NCBI GenBank assembly: GCA_025765615.1
Contig: JAIVFJ010000144.1
Span: 62,001 to 126,000, forward strand
Direction of reading: 5' to 3'
Origin: Zopfochytrium polystomum
Taxonomy: Eukaryota; Chytridiomycota; Chytridiomycetes; Chytridiales; Chytridiaceae
DNA: 64,000 nucleotides
Below the pieces are notes generated by a model, which was not told the DNA's origin, made no database searches, and saw only the letters and a program-made list of their open reading frames with translations. Made by a program: the position numbers and the translations under genes. This document shows, piece after piece, positions 62,946 to 64,000 of the stretch. Within the stretch, counting starts at the first letter, position 1, and every line of letters starts with the position of its first letter.

Positions 62946-64000
62946 GGCTTCGTTTGCACTGATCGCAGGCCGGATGGATATGTCTAGGCCTTCCAGTGGT
63001 GAATATTCTGACAAAGGGAGGCAGTTCCCTTTTGGCTTGGAGGAGGAGATCCAGCACTTTCCACCTCTCCTTGCTGTCAGGAGCGCCACATTCATCCAAC
63101 GCATCAACAATCAGCAGAACATTCTTCATCTTGTCACTGAAATCCAATTGCTTCAATCCTTCAACAACAATCTGCTTGACGGCCATTTCAGGGTTCTTGA
63201 GAACACTGGAGTCTCCATTCTTGGCATCTTCAGCACAAGCAGCATCACAAAACTTCCTGAAGGAAGGAAGCACACTGCAAAGATTCCAGATGGTGGTGGC
63301 AACAACTTGCTGGGGGTTGCTCTTCCTCACATCATCATGTCTGCAGTAGAATATCGACCCTAACACATACTTGGGGGGCAGATGCTGACTGACAAGCCAG
63401 GCAATCACAGACTTTCCAAGGCCAGCGCCCCCGTTCAGCCACAACACATTGCCCACATCAGCAGACTGAAGCCAAGAGTGCACATTATCCAGATAAAACT
63501 TCCTGGTTCCATCGACATAGGCATTCTTGTGACACTCTGCATCAACAGCAATATCTTCAGGCTTGAGCCAAAGCTCTACTAGATCCACAGGTGTCTGAAC
63601 AACAGCTGGCACAGGGACAGGTTTCTGACTCTGACACTGCTTGATGTCTTTCACAAGGATGGCCATCTGATCATCCCATCCAGGGGATTCAGGAACTTTG
63701 CCAGCAAAATCAGCATACAGTCCATTTGGAGTATGAATTGCAAAAACTCACCCTGCAGTGATTGCAAAGACTTCTCCCTGAGCATCCTCTCCCTGCTGCA
63801 ACAGGCGCACTGGGACTTTTGGTTTCTTGAGATCCTTGGCGTATCTTATCTCCACCAGGCAGTTGTCAGATTTCTGGTCCCAGATTGAGTAACAAGAGAA
63901 TTACCAATGCAACAAATTGTGCACCTGGTAGGCGAGAGTGAGCACAGGGACAAACACTTTGCTGGAATGAATCCCTTCAGCCATGACCTGGTTGATGGAC
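62945..64000 (-). pseudogene. TIR-NACHT receptor-like gene, 5' beyond the window, 3' truncated
   Basis: From the window edge: SINQVMAEGIHSSKVFVPVL, TLAYQ, a probable 51-base intron, then KSDNCLVEIRYAKDLKKPKV and PVRLLQQG. This is the second half of a TIR domain ('I--GI--S-VFVP-LT--Y--S-NC--E--YA----KP-VPV'). After a break or short intron at about 63750 the chain continues GLYADFAGKVPESPGWDDQM, a linker (DAECHKNAYVDGTRKFYLDN) and NACHT: Walker A GGAGLGKSVI, YCRHDD, NVLLIVDALDECG (Walker B) and VRIFTTGRP. The frame then runs into the minisatellite, so the arm and any repeat domain are lost. TIR domains in such receptors are often NADases; that activity is inference. Confidence 0.75.

Overview
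The window reads as nuclear DNA of a eukaryotic microbe, most likely a zoosporic (chytrid-type) fungus. Support: short GT-AG introns in the outer genes, NACHT/WD40 STAND proteins, an ankyrin-like 'QWWKDSG' repeat gene, a TKL-type kinase with leucine-rich repeats, Copia LTR debris and simple repeats. This assignment is inference from gene content; no rRNA or marker gene is present. Two AT-rich blocks have a different style: compact, mostly intronless genes of giant-virus (NCLDV) type, with primase-helicases, Dam methylases, an SF2 helicase, a PD-(D/E)XK-like nuclease, and small Cys-motif, RING-like and F-box-like genes. Most carry frameshifts or stops, so I read them as endogenised, decaying viral or virus-like DNA.

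Layout. 1-1.1 kb: spliced SAM-dependent methyltransferase. 1.1-3 kb: simple repeats and no gene. 3-4.9 kb: truncated Copia element on the minus strand. 4.9-13.4 kb: a broken, diverged copy of the viral locus at 43.4-47.5 kb, split by retroelement-related DNA and a solo LTR. 13.7-16.7 kb: PB1-NACHT-WD40 pseudogene. 17.1-19.9 kb: decayed WWKDSG-repeat gene(s). 22.2-27.2 kb: kinase-LRR gene whose large intron is filled by a 230-bp satellite. 27.5-57.15 kb: a 29.6-kb segment bounded by ~475-bp inverted repeats. It contains two paralogous F-box pseudogenes, two intron-bearing genes (lysine-rich; secreted), a module of small viral genes separated by conserved RNA hairpins and promoter cassettes, a primase-helicase, three tandem Dam copies, an SF2 helicase, a nuclease and a second primase-helicase. 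57.2-60.94 kb: more of the hairpin/promoter module, ending abruptly. 60.95-62.4 kb: GC-rich spliced gene, unrecognised. 62.45-62.95 kb: minisatellite. 62.95-64 kb: TIR-NACHT receptor remnant.

How it fits together. The viral block has replication genes (two D5-like helicases, one with an archaeo-eukaryotic primase domain), DNA modification (Dam) and a nuclease, but I found no capsid, DNA polymerase or packaging ATPase. It is therefore an incomplete virus, or a virus-derived mobile element whose other genes lie elsewhere. Its clearest signature is a repeated intergenic cassette: a 3' hairpin with an AGCCA loop, then a CACGTGA box, then CTTGGCGG-(A-rich)-TGAATTTTGTGAGGACTT, then ATG. Hairpin stems vary but keep their pairing, which argues for a selected RNA structure analogous to the 3' hairpins of mimiviruses. 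Intracellular-receptor-type genes (PB1-NACHT-WD40, TIR-NACHT) lie on both sides of the viral island and are themselves broken.

Limits: everything was read by eye. Exon boundaries are inferred from GT-AG signals, and family names rest on motif recognition. Many breaks lie in homopolymers, so uncorrected long-read errors cannot be excluded as a cause of some frameshifts.
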